Made by a program: the position numbers and the translations under genes
NCBI RefSeq assembly: GCF_022828475.1
Contig: NZ_CP059557.1
Span: 186,001-250,000 of the forward strand
DNA: 64,000 nt
Direction: 5' to 3'
Source: Saccharopolyspora gloriosae
GTDB lineage: Bacteria > Actinomycetota > Actinomycetes > Mycobacteriales > Pseudonocardiaceae
The notes under the pieces: generated by a model
What the model saw: the letters and a program-made list of their open reading frames with translations, nothing else
Told to the model about the DNA's origin: nothing
Database searches by the model: none
Part shown: positions 52,245-61,179 of the stretch, piece after piece
How positions within the stretch are numbered: position 1 is the stretch's first letter
Layout of the letters: each line of letters opens with the position of its first letter

Positions 52245-53380
52245 GGCCCTACGCGCTCCGCGAGATCCCGCAGCACGGCCCGCAACTGGTCGGCGGCTTC
52301 CCACACCTCGGCGTAGCGCAGCCACGTCGGCGCGAAGCTGAACCGCATCGTGGTGGGTTCCGCGAGGTCCACGATCACGCCGCGCGACAGCAACTCCTGG
52401 GCGACGTAGTGGGCGTGGCGATGGGTCACGCAGACGTGGGCGCCGCGGGATCCCCCGGTCACCGGGACCGGCGCCACCTCCGCGGGCAGCTCCTGCAGGC
52501 AGCGCAGGAAGAACGTGGCCAGCCCCGCCGATTTCGTGGCCAGCGCGGCGGGCGTCGCGCCGCTCATCGCCGCCAGCCCGGCGCGCAGATCCGAGATCGC
52601 GAACGTCGGCGGCATCGCCGAGAACGGCCCGCACCGCCGCGTGCCGGCAAGCTCCTCGCCCCGCTGCTGCGCGGTGAACGAGTAACCCGGAGAGCCGGAA
52701 CCGCCACCGAGGTAGCGATAGCCGCAGCCGACGGCGAAATCCGCCTCCCACGACCGCAGCTCGACCCGCACCGCGCCGGCGGAATGGCTCAGGTCCCACA
52801 ACGACAACGCGCCGTGCCGATGCGCCTCGGCGGTGATCGACGCCGCGTCGCGCACCGCACCGGAGAGCGGATCGACGTGCGACAGCGCGAGAACCGCGAC
52901 TTCCTCGTCGAGCTGCGCGGGCAAGTCGGTCACGTCGTCGATCATGCGCAGCGTGCAGCCTGCGAAATCGGCGGCCGACCGCGCCAGGTAGTGATCCGCG
53001 GCGAAGCAGTTGCGCCCCACCGCCAGCACGCGCCGCTCGGGACGCAGCGCCGCGGCGGAGCGCAAGCCGTTGAACAGGTTCATCGACGCCGAATCGGCGA
53101 CCGAGACCTCCGCGGGCAGCGCTCCGATCAACGGTGCGACGGCGGAGGCGGCGAGCCGGGCCTGCCTGCGCAGGCCGTCGTCGAACTGCGGCCAGCCGGT
53201 GTGGTCCCAGCGGTGCTCCACGAACTCCCGCAGGCGCGCGGAAGTCGACCTCGGCCGCAGTCCGCCGCTGGTGCCGTCGAGCCGGACCATCCCGCCGGGC
53301 AGGGAGTAGTGGGCGCGCAAGGTGGCAAGCTCGTCGGCGCGGTCCAGCGCCTCCGCGGCCACTCTTGTGCTCGTCCACAC
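52241..53380 (-). CDS. Kynureninase-like fold-type I protein lacking the PLP lysine
   Basis: 379 residues resembling kynureninase: H-R-W-D-H-T-G-W near residue 56, A-D-S-A-S-M-N-L-F-N, L-S-H-V-D-P-L-S-G, and W-D-L-S-H-S-A-G with the cofactor Asp. In the motif that should read G-C-G-Y-K-Y-L-N-G-G-P-G, this protein has G-C-G-Y-R-Y-L-G-G-G-S-G: Arg222 (CGC) replaces the Schiff-base lysine. The G-W-x-G-H segment of true kynureninases is also not found. It is therefore unlikely to perform normal PLP chemistry and may be a pseudoenzyme or use the fold differently. Flanked by two small ORFs on the same strand. No other kynurenine-pathway gene is nearby. Confidence 0.75.
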   Translation of the reverse strand: MWTSTRVAAEALDRADELATLRAHYSLPGGMVRLDGTSGGLRPRSTSARLREFVEHRWDHTGWPQFDDGLRRQARLAASAVAPLIGALPAEVSVADSASMNLFNGLRSAAALRPERRVLAVGRNCFAADHYLARSAADFAGCTLRMIDDVTDLPAQLDEEVAVLALSHVDPLSGAVRDAASITAEAHRHGALSLWDLSHSAGAVRVELRSWEADFAVGCGYRYLGGGSGSPGYSFTAQQRGEELAGTRRCGPFSAMPPTFAISDLRAGLAAMSGATPAALATKSAGLATFFLRCLQELPAEVAPVPVTGGSRGAHVCVTHRHAHYVAQELLSRGVIVDLAEPTTMRFSFAPTWLRYAEVWEAADQLRAVLRDLAERVGP

Positions 53381-53389
53381 GAGTGAGAT

Positions 53390-53563
53390 TCATACCTCAT
53401 TGATCGACTCCGCGTCACTGCCCCGTCCACCTGTCGAACCGGCGGCGCACCCCGCCGACGGGTTGTTCTCCCACGTCACGGGACTGTCCGAGGCGATGGG
53501 CTCGAAGTGGAAAATGTCAGGTGAACGGCGGAGTTGACTGGACCAATTTCGAAAAAGGGACAT
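53390..53563 (-). CDS. Possible 57-residue peptide upstream of the kynureninase-like gene
   Basis: From ATG 53563 the frame starts M-S-L-F-R-N-W-S-S-Q-L-R-R-S-P-D-I-F-H-F, continues with E-P-I-A-S-D-S and W-E-N-N-P, has a single Cys in a small-residue stretch (S-A-G-C-A-A-G-S-T-G-G) and ends E-S-I-N-E-V. The stop lies nine bases before GTG 53380 and a G-rich ribosome-like site (GGCGGGTGG) abuts the ATG. Third-position GC is about two thirds, lower than its neighbours, especially in the first 16 codons. It could be a small effector or precursor peptide, or merely promoter DNA that stays open. Confidence 0.3.
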   Translation of the reverse strand: MSLFRNWSSQLRRSPDIFHFEPIASDSPVTWENNPSAGCAAGSTGGRGSDAESINEV

Positions 53564-53610
53564 CCACCCGCCGTCGGAACGACTCGGGACAGGACCGCTC
53601 GCCTCACGGG

Positions 53611-54225
53611 TCAGAACTGCGGAGTGCCCCACCGCTCGGTGAACACCAGCTCCGCCAGCGGACGCCGGGAACGCGGCGCGTGCTCCTTCTCCCGCAACCG
53701 ATCCGGCATCCGGTCCGAGGAACCGAGCCGGCCCACCGCGATCGCCACCACCGGCTCGTAACCCGCCGGTACGCCGAACTCGGCACGCACGGCCTCCCGG
53801 TCGAAACCGGCCATCTGGTGGGCCGCGAAACCCTCGGCGACCGCCTGCAGCACCAGGTTCTGCGTCGCCAGCGCCACGCCGTACTCGCCGTAGGGCACCG
53901 GCTCGCCCTCGTCGTCGAGGGTCCGGGCGACGCCGATCGCCAGCGCCGAAGCCGACTCCGCCCAGCCCCGGTTGCCACGGGACAACGTGGCGTGGATCCG
54001 GTCGAACATCGGCTCGCCCCGGCGCCCAGCGAGGAACCGCGCGGGCTGCGTGTTGCCCCAGGAAGGCGCCCAGCGCGCCGCCTCGAACAACGCCCGGAAC
54101 TCCGCGTCGTTGAGCTCTGCGTCCGGATCCAGCGCACGGGGGCTCCACCGGGACGCCAGCAGCGGATGCAGCGGCACGGACGAATCCGCCCATTTCCCGT
54201 CCGGCACCTCGAAATCCTCGGTCAC
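53611..54225 (-). CDS. Nitroreductase-family protein
   Basis: 204 residues. FMN-binding pattern near the N-terminus (S-R-W-S-P-R-A-L-D ... R-W-A-P-S-W-G-N-T-Q-P), the central L-A-T-Q-N-L-V-L-Q-A-V-A-E-G helix, and R-K-P/R-R-P-L-A-E-L-V end. Such flavoproteins reduce nitro, quinone or enone substrates with NAD(P)H. GTG start. Ends 47 bases upstream of the 57-residue frame on the same strand, so co-transcription is possible. Confidence 0.88.
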   Translation of the reverse strand: MTEDFEVPDGKWADSSVPLHPLLASRWSPRALDPDAELNDAEFRALFEAARWAPSWGNTQPARFLAGRRGEPMFDRIHATLSRGNRGWAESASALAIGVARTLDDEGEPVPYGEYGVALATQNLVLQAVAEGFAAHQMAGFDREAVRAEFGVPAGYEPVVAIAVGRLGSSDRMPDRLREKEHAPRSRRPLAELVFTERWGTPQF

Positions 54226-54311
54226 GACTCAGTCCTTCCAGTGGGACTTGCGTAGTGGAGCACTCAGGCGCTCCGCCGCGGACAAGACACGGATCAAAAC
54301 TAGTGGCGGAG

Positions 54312-55553
54312 TCAGATCGCGTACTCCCACGCCGTCAGGGAATACGCGCCGAACCAGGCGCCGAAGCACACCAGCAGCACCGCCGAGCACACCGCCGTCG
54401 TCGCCCGCCGGTGCGCCAGCCCGATCGCCACCGGGATCAGCAGCGGGAACGCGGGCAGCATCAGCCGCACCTTCGAGTACATCAACCCGTCCGAGCCGAG
54501 GTCCATCGCCAGCACCGCGAACGCGAACAGCACCAGCGGCCACGGCATCCGGGAGCGCACGCACAGCACCAGCAGCACCAGCGCGGTCAGCACGATCCAG
54601 ACGGTGAACGTCTCCAGCACCGACTTGTACTGCGTCAACGACTCGATCATGAACTTGCCGGTGGCGAAGCCGCCGTCGAACGCCGTGGACCAGCCGCGCT
54701 GCTGCAGCGTGAAGTAGCCGCCCAGCGAACCGGTCTGCAACGCCACCCAGCCCACGTACAGCGCCAAACCCGACGGGGCGAGCACCGCGCCCAGCAGCGG
54801 CCGCCACCCGTCCTTGCGCTGGAACAGCGCGACCAGCGCCGCGAGGCCCACCACGCCGATCAACGCCGTCGCCGTCGGTCGCACCAGCCCAGAGGCCGCG
54901 CAGCACAGCCCGGCGAGCAGCCAGTTCCGCTCCAGCACCCCGACCAGCGCCCACACGGCCAGCGCGCAGAACAACGCCTCCGAGTACGCCATCGACAACG
55001 TCACCGCCATCGGGGAGGCCGCGAACAGCACCACCAGCAGCAGCCCCACGCCTGCCGTGCCGTCCACCGCGCGCCCGATGCGGAACAGGCCGTACGCGGC
55101 GACGATGCCCGCGATGAGGCTCACCGTGACCGCGGCCCCGGCCGAGCTGAACCCGGGGGCCGCGTCGAGCAGCCGCACCAGCATCGGATAGCCGGGGAAG
55201 AACGCCAGTGGCGTCTCCGGATTCCGGTTCCCGTGGCCGTCGACCATGCTGTTCGCGACGCCGCCGTAACCGTGCGTGGCGATCTCCAGGTACCACTCGC
55301 CGTCCCACGCGCTGAGGTTGTCCGACAACGCTTCGTCGTTGGCCGCGGAGAGCCAGGCCAGCACCAGCAGACCGAACAGCCGGATTGCGAGGTAAACCAC
55401 ACCGGGTGCCAGGAAGGACCACCGGGCACCCAGCTCTGCGACCCGGTCGCGAGCCTGCTCCCACCGTCGTTCGACGGGACGTTCTTGCTGGTCGTCCGCC
55501 CTGTTCCCGTCTTGGGAACGTTGCGGCCCGACCGCCTCCGGAGTGGTGGACAA
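54312..55553 (-). CDS. PIG-V-like membrane mannosyltransferase
   Basis: 413 residues with about ten transmembrane helices after a 45-residue polar N-terminus. The PIG-V/Mannosyl_trans2 hallmark W-D-G-E-W-Y-L-E-I-A-T-H-G-Y-G (about 83-97) with F-F-P-G-Y-P-M follows the first helix. These GT-C enzymes use a polyprenyl-phosphate mannose donor to modify envelope lipids or glycans. The start is uncertain (TTG 55553). It is the upstream gene of the minus-strand group running to the kynureninase-like gene. Confidence 0.8.
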   Translation of the reverse strand: MSTTPEAVGPQRSQDGNRADDQQERPVERRWEQARDRVAELGARWSFLAPGVVYLAIRLFGLLVLAWLSAANDEALSDNLSAWDGEWYLEIATHGYGGVANSMVDGHGNRNPETPLAFFPGYPMLVRLLDAAPGFSSAGAAVTVSLIAGIVAAYGLFRIGRAVDGTAGVGLLLVVLFAASPMAVTLSMAYSEALFCALAVWALVGVLERNWLLAGLCCAASGLVRPTATALIGVVGLAALVALFQRKDGWRPLLGAVLAPSGLALYVGWVALQTGSLGGYFTLQQRGWSTAFDGGFATGKFMIESLTQYKSVLETFTVWIVLTALVLLVLCVRSRMPWPLVLFAFAVLAMDLGSDGLMYSKVRLMLPAFPLLIPVAIGLAHRRATTAVCSAVLLVCFGAWFGAYSLTAWEYAI

Positions 55554-55578
55554 ACCGCTCCTCCGCCCTTGTCGACAA

Positions 55579-55862
55579 ACCGGCCTGACAGGTTAGTCGT
55601 CAGTCACGGCTATGGGTCTGGGCGGTAACGGTTCGGTAGGCTGGCGCAGCAGCGGAGCGACCAGTCAGGGACCGCTCGACCAGCCAGGTCGAAGCTGCTT
55701 CTCGCTGGTCGCGGGGCTCCCCGGGCTCGCCGATCAACTCGGCGTGACCGCGCTGGTGCTCTTCGTCCACCGGCGTCAGTGCGGGACAAACCCCCGCACC
55801 CGGGACGACCGCTTCCTCCGGGCACCCATACCCGAGGAACGGCGCGAGGAGGTTAGTTTCAC
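55579..55862 (+). promoter_or_regulatory. lysC promoter and long 5' leader
   Basis: A TAGGCT -10 candidate at 55637-55642 would give a leader of about 210 bases. It includes a GTGCGGG-ACAAAC-CCCGCAC hairpin (55777-55796) and ends with GAGGAGG ten bases before GTG 55863. I checked for a lysine riboswitch pattern and did not see one. Confidence 0.4.
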
Positions 55863-57128
55863 GTGGCGCTCGTCGTCCAGAAGTACGGCGGTTCCTCGCT
55901 GGAAAGTGCCGACCGGATCAAAAAGGTCGCCGAACGCATCGTGGAGACCCGCAAAGCGGGCAATGACGTGGTCGTCGTGTGCTCGGCGATGGGTGACACC
56001 ACCGACGAGATGCTCGACTTGGCTCAGCGGGTCAACCCCGCCCCGCCGGAGCGTGAGCTGGACATGCTGCTCACCGCGGGGGAGCGGATCTCGAACGCGC
56101 TCGTCGCGATGGCCGTGGAGGCGCTCGGCGAGCAGGCCCGCTCGTTCTCCGGTTCGCAGGCCGGGGTGATCACCACCTCGGCGCACCAGAACGCGCGGAT
56201 CATAGACGTGACCCCCGGCCGGGTGCAGGAAGCGCTCGCCGAGGGGCAAGTGGTGCTCGTCGCCGGATTCCAAGGCGTAGCGCAGGACACCAAGGACATC
56301 ACCACGCTCGGCCGTGGGGGTTCGGACACGACGGCCGTCGCCGTCGCGGCGGCCATGAACGCCGACGTGTGCGAGATCTACACCGACGTCGACGGTGTCT
56401 ACACCGCCGACCCGCGGATCGTGCCGGACGCGAAGCACCTGGAGCACGTCACCTACGAGGAGATGCTGGAGCTGGCCGCGACCGGCGCGAAGGTGCTGCA
56501 CCTGCGCGCGGTCGAGTACGCCCGTCGCTACGGCGTCCCCCTGCACGTCCGCTCGTCGTACTCACCCAAGCCCGGAACGCTCATTTCCGGCTCAGTGGAG
56601 GATCTTTCCGTGGAACAGGCGATGATCACCGGCGTCGCGCACGACCGGTCGGAGGCCAAGGTCACCGTGCGCGGTGTGCCGGACAACCGAGGCGTCGCGG
56701 GCAAGATCTTCCGCGTGGTCGCCGATGCCGAGGTCGACATCGACATGGTGTTGCAGAACGTCTCGGGCAGCTCCTCGGGGCGCACGGACATCACGTTCAC
56801 CGTCTCCCGCGACAACGGGGCCGAGGCGGTCGCGGAGCTGGAGAAGATCAAGTCCGAGGTCGGCTTCGAAGAGGTCGTCTACGACGACAACGTCGGCAAG
56901 GTTTCGCTGGTCGGCGCGGGGATGCGTTCGCACCCCGGCGTGACGGCGACGTTCTGCGAGGCGCTGTCCAACGCGGGTGTGAACATCGAGATCATCAACA
57001 CCTCGGAGATCCGCATTTCGGTGCTGATCCGGGACACCCAGCTGGAGGACGCGGTGCGTGCGCTGCACGGCGCCTTCGATCTCGGTGGCGACGAAGAGGC
57101 CGTCGTGTACGCGGGGAGTGGTCGCTGA
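55863..57128 (+). CDS. lysC: Aspartate kinase
   Basis: 421 residues. Kinase motif K-Y-G-G-S-S (7-12), F-Q-G and [10 protein letters not shown] in the amino-acid kinase domain, and two C-terminal ACT domains (about 265-421) for feedback by lysine/threonine, ending with the S-E-I-R-I-S-V-L-I segment. First step of the lysine/methionine/threonine/diaminopimelate pathway; asd follows with an ATGA overlap. A second in-frame start is available for the small regulatory subunit (see 56610). Confidence 0.95.
   Translation: MALVVQKYGGSSLESADRIKKVAERIVETRKAGNDVVVVCSAMGDTTDEMLDLAQRVNPAPPERELDMLLTAGERISNALVAMAVEALGEQARSFSGSQAGVITTSAHQNARIIDVTPGRVQEALAEGQVVLVAGFQGVAQDTKDITTLGRGGSDTTAVAVAAAMNADVCEIYTDVDGVYTADPRIVPDAKHLEHVTYEEMLELAATGAKVLHLRAVEYARRYGVPLHVRSSYSPKPGTLISGSVEDLSVEQAMITGVAHDRSEAKVTVRGVPDNRGVAGKIFRVVADAEVDIDMVLQNVSGSSSGRTDITFTVSRDNGAEAVAELEKIKSEVGFEEVVYDDNVGKVSLVGAGMRSHPGVTATFCEALSNAGVNIEIINTSEIRISVLIRDTQLEDAVRALHGAFDLGGDEEAVVYAGSGR
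56597..56612 (+). promoter_or_regulatory. Internal ribosome site and start for the LysC beta subunit
   Basis: GGAGG at 56597-56601 is eight bases before an in-frame GTG at 56610 ([11 protein letters not shown]). In corynebacteria and mycobacteria the beta subunit of the alpha2beta2 enzyme starts at this position within lysC. The product would be 172 residues of ACT domains. Confidence 0.6.
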
Positions 57129-58180
57129 TGGCTCCCACCGTTGCGATCGTCGGCGCCACCGGTGCCGTCGGCACCGTCATGATCGACATCATCAACAACC
57201 GCGAATCCGTGCCGTGGGGCGAGATCCGGTTGATCGCGTCCGCGCGCTCGGCGGGCAAGAAGATCACCGTGCGCGGGCAGGAGAACACCGTCGTCGAGCT
57301 CGCCCCGGAGGCGTTCGACGGCGTGGACATCGTGCTGTTCGACGTGCCGGACGAGATCTCCGCCGAGTGGGCGCCGATCGCCGTCGAGCGCGGCGCGATC
57401 GCCGTGGACAACTCGGGCGCGTTCCGGATGGACCCCGAGGTGCCGCTGGTGGTGCCGGAGGTCAACCCGGAGAAGGTGCACGAGCGGCCGCGCGGCATCA
57501 TCGCGAACCCGAACTGCACGACGCTGTCGATGATGGCCGCGCTCGGTGCGCTGCACCACGAGTTCGGGCTCAAGGAACTGGTCGTGTCCTCCTACCAGGC
57601 CGCTTCCGGCGCAGGTCAGGAAGGCATCGACCGGCTCTACGCGGAGATCGAGGCGCTGGCGGGCAAGCAGGTCGGCTCGCGGGGCGGCGACGTCGCGGAG
57701 GCGCTGGCCGCGGCCGGGTTGCCCGAGGAGACGCCGTTCAAGGCTCCGCTGGCGCTGAACGTGGTGCCGTGGGCGGGGTCGCGCAAGGACGACGGCTGGA
57801 CCTCGGAGGAGCTGAAGGTCCGCAACGAGTCCCGCAAGATCCTGGGCATCTCGGACCTGAAGGTCTCCGCGACCTGCGTGCGGGTGCCGGTGGTGACGAC
57901 GCACTCGCTGGCCGTGCACGCGGTCTTCGAGCGCGAGGTCAGCGTCGCCGAGGCGCACCGGGTGTTCGAGGCGCAGTCCTCGATCGTGCTGCAGGACGAC
58001 CCGGACAAGCTGGAGTTCCCTACGCCGGCGGCCGTCGTGGGCGCCGAGCCGACCTACGTCGGGCGGGTGCGGCAGGCGCTGGACTTCACGAACACGCTGG
58101 ACTTCTTCGTGTGCGGCGACAACCTGCGCAAGGGCGCGGCGCTGAACACCTACGAGATCGCCGAGACGCTGGTGAAGTGA
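57128..58180 (+). CDS. asd: Aspartate-semialdehyde dehydrogenase
   Basis: 350 residues. N-terminal G-A-T-G-A-V-G nucleotide loop, catalytic Cys130 in N-P-N-C-T-T, the Q-A-A-S-G-A-G segment, and the late His in V-T-T-H-S-L. It reduces aspartyl phosphate, made by the overlapping lysC, to the semialdehyde branch point. A terminator follows. Confidence 0.95.
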   Translation: MAPTVAIVGATGAVGTVMIDIINNRESVPWGEIRLIASARSAGKKITVRGQENTVVELAPEAFDGVDIVLFDVPDEISAEWAPIAVERGAIAVDNSGAFRMDPEVPLVVPEVNPEKVHERPRGIIANPNCTTLSMMAALGALHHEFGLKELVVSSYQAASGAGQEGIDRLYAEIEALAGKQVGSRGGDVAEALAAAGLPEETPFKAPLALNVVPWAGSRKDDGWTSEELKVRNESRKILGISDLKVSATCVRVPVVTTHSLAVHAVFEREVSVAEAHRVFEAQSSIVLQDDPDKLEFPTPAAVVGAEPTYVGRVRQALDFTNTLDFFVCGDNLRKGAALNTYEIAETLVK

Positions 58181-58198
58181 CCTCGGACCGGTCCTGAC

Positions 58199-58232
58199 GG
58201 GCGCCTTCCTCCTGGCCGGGAGGGAGGCGCCC
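58199..58232 (+). terminator. Terminator of lysC-asd
   Basis: A 14-bp stem with one G-T pair (GGGCGCCTTCCTCC / GGAGGGAGGCGCCC), 6-base loop, followed by TTCTATT, 18 bases after the asd stop. Confidence 0.75.
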
Positions 58233-58327
58233 TTCTATTGTCACGAAGAGGTGGGATCGCAAGCCGAACAGGTGATCTTCGAACCGACTTGATCGAGCTG
58301 CTGTTGGGCCGAGCCGATGGTGGAGGT

Positions 58328-58900
58328 ATGTCCGTGATGAGTTGGCCCGATCACTTGCTGACCCTGGAGGAGTTCGACCGCCTCCCCGAGGACAACTCGC
58401 GGCGCTACGAACTCCAGGAAGGCGTCCTCCAGGTGTCCCCGAAGGCAGCGGCTGTTCACCAGCGCCTCATCAAGCGACTGACGGCGGCTTTGGACGCGCA
58501 ACTTCCAGCGGAGTGGGAGGCGATGCAGGACGTGGAGGTCGTAGTCGGCACCAGCTTCCCTCCGACCGTCCGAATCCCCGACGCGATCTTGGCATCCACC
58601 CAAGCGTTCGACGTGAATCCGAATCGGCTGAATGCCACTGATGTCGCGCTCGCGGTCGAAGTCATCTCTCCTGGTTCGCGCCGCATCGATCGGCTTACGA
58701 AGGTGCAGGAGTACGCGCAAGCCGGCATCCCGCACTACTGGGTCTTCGACATCGACACGTCTGTGACGTTTACCGCGCTTCGGCTCGGCGAAGGTGGCTA
58801 CGAGTCAGGCTTCGAAGGCGGCGGGATGTTCAAAACCGACAGCCCATTCGAGTTCGCCGTCGATCTGTCTTCACTCGTAGTGCGCGGGCCAGGACGTTGA
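58328..58900 (+). CDS. Uma2-family putative endonuclease
   Basis: 190 residues from ATG 58328 (ATG 58337 is also possible; GGTGGAGG lies upstream of both). The DUF820/Uma2 pattern is complete: T-L-E-E-F-D-R-L-P-E-D, R-Y-E-L-Q-E-G-V-L, V-R-I-P-D-A-I-L-A, V-A-L-A-V-E-V-I-S-P-G-S (catalytic Asp/Glu) and Y-A-Q-A-G-I-P-H-Y-W-V. These restriction-endonuclease-fold proteins occur in multiple copies in actinomycetes and cyanobacteria; their targets are unknown. Confidence 0.87.
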   Translation: MSVMSWPDHLLTLEEFDRLPEDNSRRYELQEGVLQVSPKAAAVHQRLIKRLTAALDAQLPAEWEAMQDVEVVVGTSFPPTVRIPDAILASTQAFDVNPNRLNATDVALAVEVISPGSRRIDRLTKVQEYAQAGIPHYWVFDIDTSVTFTALRLGEGGYESGFEGGGMFKTDSPFEFAVDLSSLVVRGPGR

Positions 58901-58961
58901 TCGTTATCACCGTCCCATCCGGGGCGTAGGTGCGCGGTTCCGGCCCGGTTAGGTTGGAGTC

Positions 58962-60440
58962 ATGAGCTCCGCAGCGGTCGTTCTCGGCATTGATCTCGGT
59001 ACCACCGCCACGAAGGTCGTGGCCGCGACCAGCGGCGCCGAGGTGCTGCACCAGACCGAGCGCGGATATCCGCTGCGGACCGATGAGACGGGCGAGGCTA
59101 CGCAGGATCCGCGGCGGGTGCGGGACGCGGCGATCGAGGCGCTCACCGAATGCGTGACCTGGGCTCGCGAGCAGGGCCACGAGGTGCGGGCGTTGTCGTT
59201 CAGCACCGCCATGCACACCTTGGTCGGGCTGGACTCGGCCGGGGAACCGGTGACACCGGCGTTCAACTGGGCCGACACCCGGGCCGCCGAGGTCGCGAAG
59301 CGGTTGCGCGCCGACGAGTCCGGCTCGGCCGCCGAGCTGCACCGCGCCACCGGCACTCCGGTGCACACCCAGTCGGTGATGGTGAAGCTCGCCTGGCTGA
59401 CCGGGTCGCGCACCGCCCTCATCGCTGGCGTCGAGCGCTGGTGCGCGTTGAAGGACTACGTGTTCGGCGCCTTCGTCGACGAATTCGTGACGGACTACTC
59501 GCTGGCCTCCGGCAGCGGTCTGCAGGACATGTACGCCCTGGCCTGGCACGAGCCCGCGCTGTCGGTGGCGGGAGTGCGCGCCGAGCAGCTGCCCGAGATC
59601 AAGGCGCCGACCGACACGCTGCCGCTGACGGCACGGACGGCCGAGGCCACCGGGCTGCCCGAGGGCTTGCCGGTGGTGCTCGGGGGCGGCGACGGGCCGC
59701 TCGCGAACCTCGGAGTCGGCGCCACGAGCCCGGGGGTGGCGGCGCTGTCGCTCGGGACCAGCGGGGCGCTGCGGGTGGTGCGGGAACGGCCCGGCGTCGA
59801 CGACGCGTGCCGCACCTTCAGCTACGCCCTCGCCGACGGTCTCTGGGTGATCGGGGGCGCGGTGAGCAACGGTGCCGTCGTGGGGCAGTGGGCGGCCGAC
59901 ACGTTCGGCGTCGACGTCGCCGACCTGCTCGACGAGGCGCTGGCGGTCGATCCCGGCGCGGACGGGTTGATGGCCCTGCCGTACCTGCTGGGGGAGCGGG
60001 CGCCGTGGTGGGAACCGGGGCTGACCGGGGCGTTCGTGGGGCTGCGCAGGTCGCACGGGCGGGCCGAGATGACCCGGGCGGTCGTTGAAGGAGTGGCGCA
60101 GCAGCTGGCGCTGGTGAAGGAAGCGGTGCACGACGCCGGCGCGAACGTGCGCTCCATCCGGGCGACCGGAGGAGGGTTCCGCAGCGAGGTGTGGGCCACC
60201 GCGATCTCCGCGGCACTGGGCATGGAGCTGGAGCTCGCCGAGAGCAGCGGCGGGTCCGGGCTGGGCGCGGTGCTCCTGGGCTGGCGGGCGCTGGGCGAAC
60301 TCGACTCCCTGGAGTCGGCCTCTGACCTGGTCCGGCCGGAACGCGTCGTGGCACCGGACGCCGAGGCGACCGAGCTGTTCGCCCGCAGGCGCCCGCTCGT
60401 TGATCAACTGCACCGGGCGCTGCGCGCTCTGGAGATCTGA
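58962..60440 (+). CDS. FGGY-family carbohydrate kinase, gluconokinase-like
   Basis: 492 residues. N-terminal phosphate loop G-I-D-L-G-T-T-A-T-K, substrate region S-F-S-T-A-M-H-T-L-V-G (close to gluconokinase, where the MH pair is typical), and F-N-W-A-D-T-R. The C-terminal half has L-G-T-S-G-A-L and the FGGY-like A-T-G-G-G-F-R-S. It phosphorylates a sugar or sugar acid, most likely gluconate. TAGGTT at 58950-58955 seven bases before the ATG suggests leaderless transcription. No transporter adjoins it. Confidence 0.82.
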   Translation: MSSAAVVLGIDLGTTATKVVAATSGAEVLHQTERGYPLRTDETGEATQDPRRVRDAAIEALTECVTWAREQGHEVRALSFSTAMHTLVGLDSAGEPVTPAFNWADTRAAEVAKRLRADESGSAAELHRATGTPVHTQSVMVKLAWLTGSRTALIAGVERWCALKDYVFGAFVDEFVTDYSLASGSGLQDMYALAWHEPALSVAGVRAEQLPEIKAPTDTLPLTARTAEATGLPEGLPVVLGGGDGPLANLGVGATSPGVAALSLGTSGALRVVRERPGVDDACRTFSYALADGLWVIGGAVSNGAVVGQWAADTFGVDVADLLDEALAVDPGADGLMALPYLLGERAPWWEPGLTGAFVGLRRSHGRAEMTRAVVEGVAQQLALVKEAVHDAGANVRSIRATGGGFRSEVWATAISAALGMELELAESSGGSGLGAVLLGWRALGELDSLESASDLVRPERVVAPDAEATELFARRRPLVDQLHRALRALEI

Positions 60441-60551
60441 GCACCTGCTCGTCCGGTCATCGGGGAGATCGCCGAGCAACGACCGGCCGAGCAATCGCTG
60501 AGGTTCCGCCGCCCGGCGGCTCGGGTCGCTCGAACCCGGCGTCTGATTTTT

Positions 60552-60582
60552 TTGACTGGTTCCAGTTTGTTCGTGGCATACT
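60552..60582 (+). promoter_or_regulatory. Promoter of the fur gene
   Basis: TTGACT (60552-60557) and CATACT (60577-60582, 19-base spacing) or GGCATA (17) in a markedly AT-rich patch, directly before ATG 60591. The overlapping GCATACTGATATGC (60576-60589) is palindromic and may be where Fur binds itself; the transcript would have almost no leader. Confidence 0.5.
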
Positions 60583-60590
60583 GATATGCG

Positions 60591-61124
60591 ATGACACCGA
60601 GCAGCAGGCCCGAGGTCGGGCGCGCCGAATTCGCGGACGGCCACGCGGTGGCCCTCCGGGATCGGTTGCGCGCTGCCGGGCTGCGGGCCACGAAACCGCG
60701 CGTCGCGGTGCTGACGTGGCTGGCGGGGCATCCGCACTCGACCGCCGATCAAGCGGTGAGCGCGGTGCGGCCCGAACTCGGCGGAGTGTCCACCCAGGCC
60801 GTCTACGACGTGCTGCGCGCCTGTACCGCGGCCGGGCTGCTGCGGCGGATCGAACCGGCCGGTCACCCGGCCCGATTCGAGGCGCGGACCGCTGACAACC
60901 ACCACCACCTGGTCTGCAGGCACTGCGGCCGGACCGAGGACATCGACTGCGCGCACGGCACCGCGCCATGCCTGAGCCCGGCGCACTCCGCCGGCTACGC
61001 GGTGGACGAGGCCGAAGTCGTGTTCTGGGGCGTGTGCCCGGACTGCCGCACCGCCGCACCTTCCGGCGATCAGCTCGCCGACCCGAACCGGGGCGCCCGA
61101 TCCGGCAACGCCCCTGGCCGCTGA
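60591..61124 (+). CDS. Fur-family metalloregulator
   Basis: 177 residues. N-terminal winged helix (L-R-A-A-G-L-R-A-T-K-P-R-V-A-V-L) and dimerisation half with H-H-H-L-V-C-R-H-C-G-R-T-E-D-I-D-C, the metal-binding His/Cys cluster, and a second C-x-x-C (C-P-D-C) near the end. The form resembles FurA/CatR-type regulators that control catalase genes and respond to peroxide and iron, but no catalase or peroxidase gene is adjacent. Strong own promoter; followed by a hairpin and structured element B. Confidence 0.88.
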   Translation: MTPSSRPEVGRAEFADGHAVALRDRLRAAGLRATKPRVAVLTWLAGHPHSTADQAVSAVRPELGGVSTQAVYDVLRACTAAGLLRRIEPAGHPARFEARTADNHHHLVCRHCGRTEDIDCAHGTAPCLSPAHSAGYAVDEAEVVFWGVCPDCRTAAPSGDQLADPNRGARSGNAPGR

Positions 61125-61141
61125 CTGCGGCTCCCACCACA

Positions 61142-61177
61142 GGATCCAGGCCCGGCCCGAAACCCGGGCCTGGATCC
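61142..61177 (+). terminator. Hairpin after fur
   Basis: A perfect 14-bp stem (GGATCCAGGCCCGG / CCGGGCCTGGATCC) with an 8-base loop, 17 bases after the fur stop and just before structured element B, mirroring the hairpin next to element A. Confidence 0.65.
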
Positions 61178-61179
61178 GA

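Noticed and set aside
55579-55862. Lysine riboswitch upstream of lysC
   Set aside because: The leader is long enough, but I found neither the conserved five-helix junction motifs nor a clear terminator/antiterminator pair.
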